Shown here piece by piece: positions 62,712 through 64,000 of a stretch of DNA of 64,000 bases. This DNA comes from Halobacteriovorax sp. GB3 (GTDB lineage Bacteria; Bdellovibrionota; Bacteriovoracia; Bacteriovoracales; Bacteriovoracaceae), in assembly GCF_028649655.1 (NCBI RefSeq), contig NZ_JAQSLN010000001.1, positions 1 through 64,000 on the forward strand. The letters are read 5' to 3'. The position numbers were made by a program, and so were the translations under genes. The notes beneath the pieces were generated by a model. It ran no database searches. It was not told the origin of the DNA and saw nothing but the letters and a program-made list of their open reading frames with translations. Position 1 is the stretch's first letter; each line of letters starts with the position of its first letter.

Positions 62712-63509
62712 ATGAAGAGATTAATGGTCGTAGCAACTTTATTAGCACCAATGGTAGTATCAACAGCTCAAGCAAATTCTCTAGAATTAAGAGAATGTAG
62801 AACAAAAGTTCGTACTCAAAATGAGAGAATTGGCCAAATGAGAGGAATGATGAGCACTCTTGAAAGTCAAAACTCTTCATTGAAATCTCAGATGCTTGAT
62901 CTACAAAGTACAAATACAAACCTATCATCTAAAGTTGGAAATCTTCAAACGAGAGTAGGGAACTTACAAGATCAAAAAGACAAACTTCAATCGAAAGTAG
63001 GAAATCTTCAGGATCAAAAAGAGAATTTACAAACCAAAGTGGGGAATCTCCAAGATAAAAATGTTCGATTGATTGAAGAGGTAAAGGATCTTCAAGATGA
63101 GATTGTTGCTTGCGAGAGAAGATCTGATAATAGCGAAGTGAGAGAACTTAAAAGAGAGAATAACCTTCTTAAGGGTCAAGTTATTGCACTTGAGCAGCAG
63201 GTTGCAGAGCTAAAGAAGAAGCTTGAAGACCAAGATAATGGTGGAAATATCGAAAAAGCAATTCAACACTGTGAGAAAAATATTTCTTCTTCATACAATG
63301 TTAATAAGTGTGTTGATATCGTAAAAGAAATGAAAGTAAGCGCTCCAATTGTAAAACAATGTACTGAAGTTATGAGCCACGATTTCTACAAAGTCGATTG
63401 TGTCGAAGCTGCTGGAAAAACAGAAGCGAAACTTAGAGATGTAAAAACTTGTCTACAACAGGGAATGTCAGACTTCTCAAAAATCAGATGTATTGAAAAT
63501 CTTAGATAA
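62712..63509 (+). CDS. Secreted coiled-coil repeat protein
   Basis: A 265-residue protein with a signal peptide (residues 1-21, cleavage AQA-NS). Residues about 25-175 form a long coiled coil. Within it, a 14-residue unit built on KVGNLQDQKxxLQ is repeated about four times; two heptads make the unit. The C-terminal 85 residues are globular with six Cys in CxxxxxSxxYxxxxC-like units. It might form trimeric or dimeric rods on the cell envelope, reminiscent of Lpp-like or adhesin stalks. GGGAGAG precedes the ATG. Confidence 0.6.
   Translation: MKRLMVVATLLAPMVVSTAQANSLELRECRTKVRTQNERIGQMRGMMSTLESQNSSLKSQMLDLQSTNTNLSSKVGNLQTRVGNLQDQKDKLQSKVGNLQDQKENLQTKVGNLQDKNVRLIEEVKDLQDEIVACERRSDNSEVRELKRENNLLKGQVIALEQQVAELKKKLEDQDNGGNIEKAIQHCEKNISSSYNVNKCVDIVKEMKVSAPIVKQCTEVMSHDFYKVDCVEAAGKTEAKLRDVKTCLQQGMSDFSKIRCIENLR
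62931..63066. repeat. 42-bp tandem repeats encoding the 14-residue coiled-coil unit
   Basis: Three to four near-copies of a 42-bp unit of the form GTAGGAAATCTTCAAGATC followed by AAAAAGA, inside the coiled-coil protein gene. Such repeats allow the rod length to change. Confidence 0.7.
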
Positions 63510-63514
63510 TCTTC

Positions 63515-63549
63515 ATTAGCCTCCCAATGGGAGGCTAATTTTTATTTTT
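63515..63549 (+). terminator. Terminator embedded in the end of the convergent kinase gene
   Basis: Eleven-pair stem ATTAGCCTCCC/GGGAGGCTAAT with a three-base loop and a T-rich tail ends the coiled-coil gene. The same bases encode the last six residues (SLPLGG) and stop codon of the minus-strand kinase. Confidence 0.85.
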
Positions 63550-64000
63550 GATCCGACATGAATTTCACTTTCAATTTTTATCTTTCCTTTATGGGCCTTA
63601 ACAATTTTCTTACACATATATAGCCCAAATCCATAGCCTTCAATTTTTTTATTTCTTGATTTATCAATGCGATAAAAAGGCTCAAAGACTCTTTCTAATT
63701 GTTCTTCTTCAAAACCTTGACCATTGTCGTATACAATAATCTCAAGTGATGATTTCTTAATTGAAGCCTCAATACCAACAACTGGGCCAGTACTCTGATT
63801 GTATTTATAGGCATTTTCAATCAAGTTCTTTAAAACGAGAGTGATCTTCTCCTTATCTAGATTCACTTTGGTATCTGTAGATTTGGAAGGGATCTCCAGA
63901 TTAGAGAATTTTTCTTTGAGATCACTAAATAGTTGATCAAGAGAAATGCTCTCTTTTTTAAGAAGATCAGAGTTTGAGAGTCTCTCTGTTTCAAGGATTG
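63516..64000 (-). CDS. Sensor histidine kinase, C-terminal part
   Basis: The frame stays open to the right edge, so only the last 161 or so residues are seen. They include the end of a HisKA helix (SDLLKKESISLDQLF) and a full HATPase domain with N-box NLIENAYKYN, G1 box VYDNGQGF, F-box EPFYRIDKSRN and G2 box GYGFGLYMCKKIVKAHKG. The sensor part and the phospho-accepting His lie outside the window. A response regulator partner might be next to it. Confidence 0.9.
   Translation of the reverse strand, partial: ILETERLSNSDLLKKESISLDQLFSDLKEKFSNLEIPSKSTDTKVNLDKEKITLVLKNLIENAYKYNQSTGPVVGIEASIKKSSLEIIVYDNGQGFEEEQLERVFEPFYRIDKSRNKKIEGYGFGLYMCKKIVKAHKGKIKIESEIHVGSKIKISLPLGG

Noticed and set aside
1-64000. 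CRISPR arrays, insertion sequences, phage genes or toxin-antitoxin pairs
   Set aside because: I looked for evenly spaced repeats, transposase motifs and small overlapping gene pairs; the only tandem repeats found are inside protein-coding genes.

Overview
The window is AT-rich bacterial chromosome, densely coded on both strands. No rRNA, tRNA, CRISPR array, insertion sequence or phage gene was recognised. The mix of core metabolic genes with many signal-peptide proteins of unknown function, HD-GYP, GAF-kinase and chemotaxis signalling, a TadG-like protein and secreted nuclease, protease and lipase-like enzymes fits a predatory Bdellovibrionota, most likely a Bacteriovorax/Halobacteriovorax-type organism. 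That placement is inferred from gene content, not from a marker phylogeny.

Layout. 1-2835: start of a lysine-rich histone-like gene and a large TadG-like protein. 2836-3182: the only gap over 300 bp, holding a strong terminator and a competing hairpin. 3183-7727: a zinc-ribbon membrane protein, ssb, a coiled-coil protein, a GAF histidine kinase and an HD-GYP protein. 7773-12283: secG, a zinc deacylase, and the operon gap-pgk-tpiA. 12478-19932: small secreted proteins, including a 55-residue tandem-repeat protein and two paralogues flanking an HTH regulator, plus MATE, DoxX-like and lipase-like proteins. 19960-26401: a seven-gene minus-strand run (MinD-like ATPase, J-like/HTH protein, RluD, PgeF, VKOR-DsbA fusion, TatD, MFS). 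26597-35891: CTP-transferase-like protein, Lon-N domain protein, manA, lipoprotein, a chemotaxis receptor, fadD and a solute-binding protein. 36064-43355: a 1476-residue secreted protein, a 314-residue secreted protein and a secreted DNase I-fold enzyme that appears to start at ATC. 43390-47286: metG and leuS. 47449-49293: a secreted protein with two retropepsin-like motifs and an HEALH motif.

49283-60910 is the most coherent system. Two divergent transcription units (desaturase plus CHI-like protein; DUF1295, DUF1475, Cfa-like methyltransferase, FAD oxidoreductase, DUF1365, Cfa, DUF523-DUF1722) are followed by a second divergent pair (TIGR01777-SRPBCC fusion plus photolyase; MerR-B12 regulator). 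This resembles the light and singlet-oxygen responses known from LitR/CarH and ChrR systems. The regulator keeps its cobalamin-binding histidine but has Val where CarH has its Trp. Both divergent intergenic regions carry clustered TTAGACAA-like sites, some spaced 11 bp, which are candidate operators.

60948-64000: an M15-like lipoprotein whose ribosome binding site lies in a hairpin, a SpoT-like HD hydrolase with a signal peptide, a secreted coiled-coil protein, and the C-terminal part of a histidine kinase. Most convergent gene ends share a bidirectional Rho-independent terminator.
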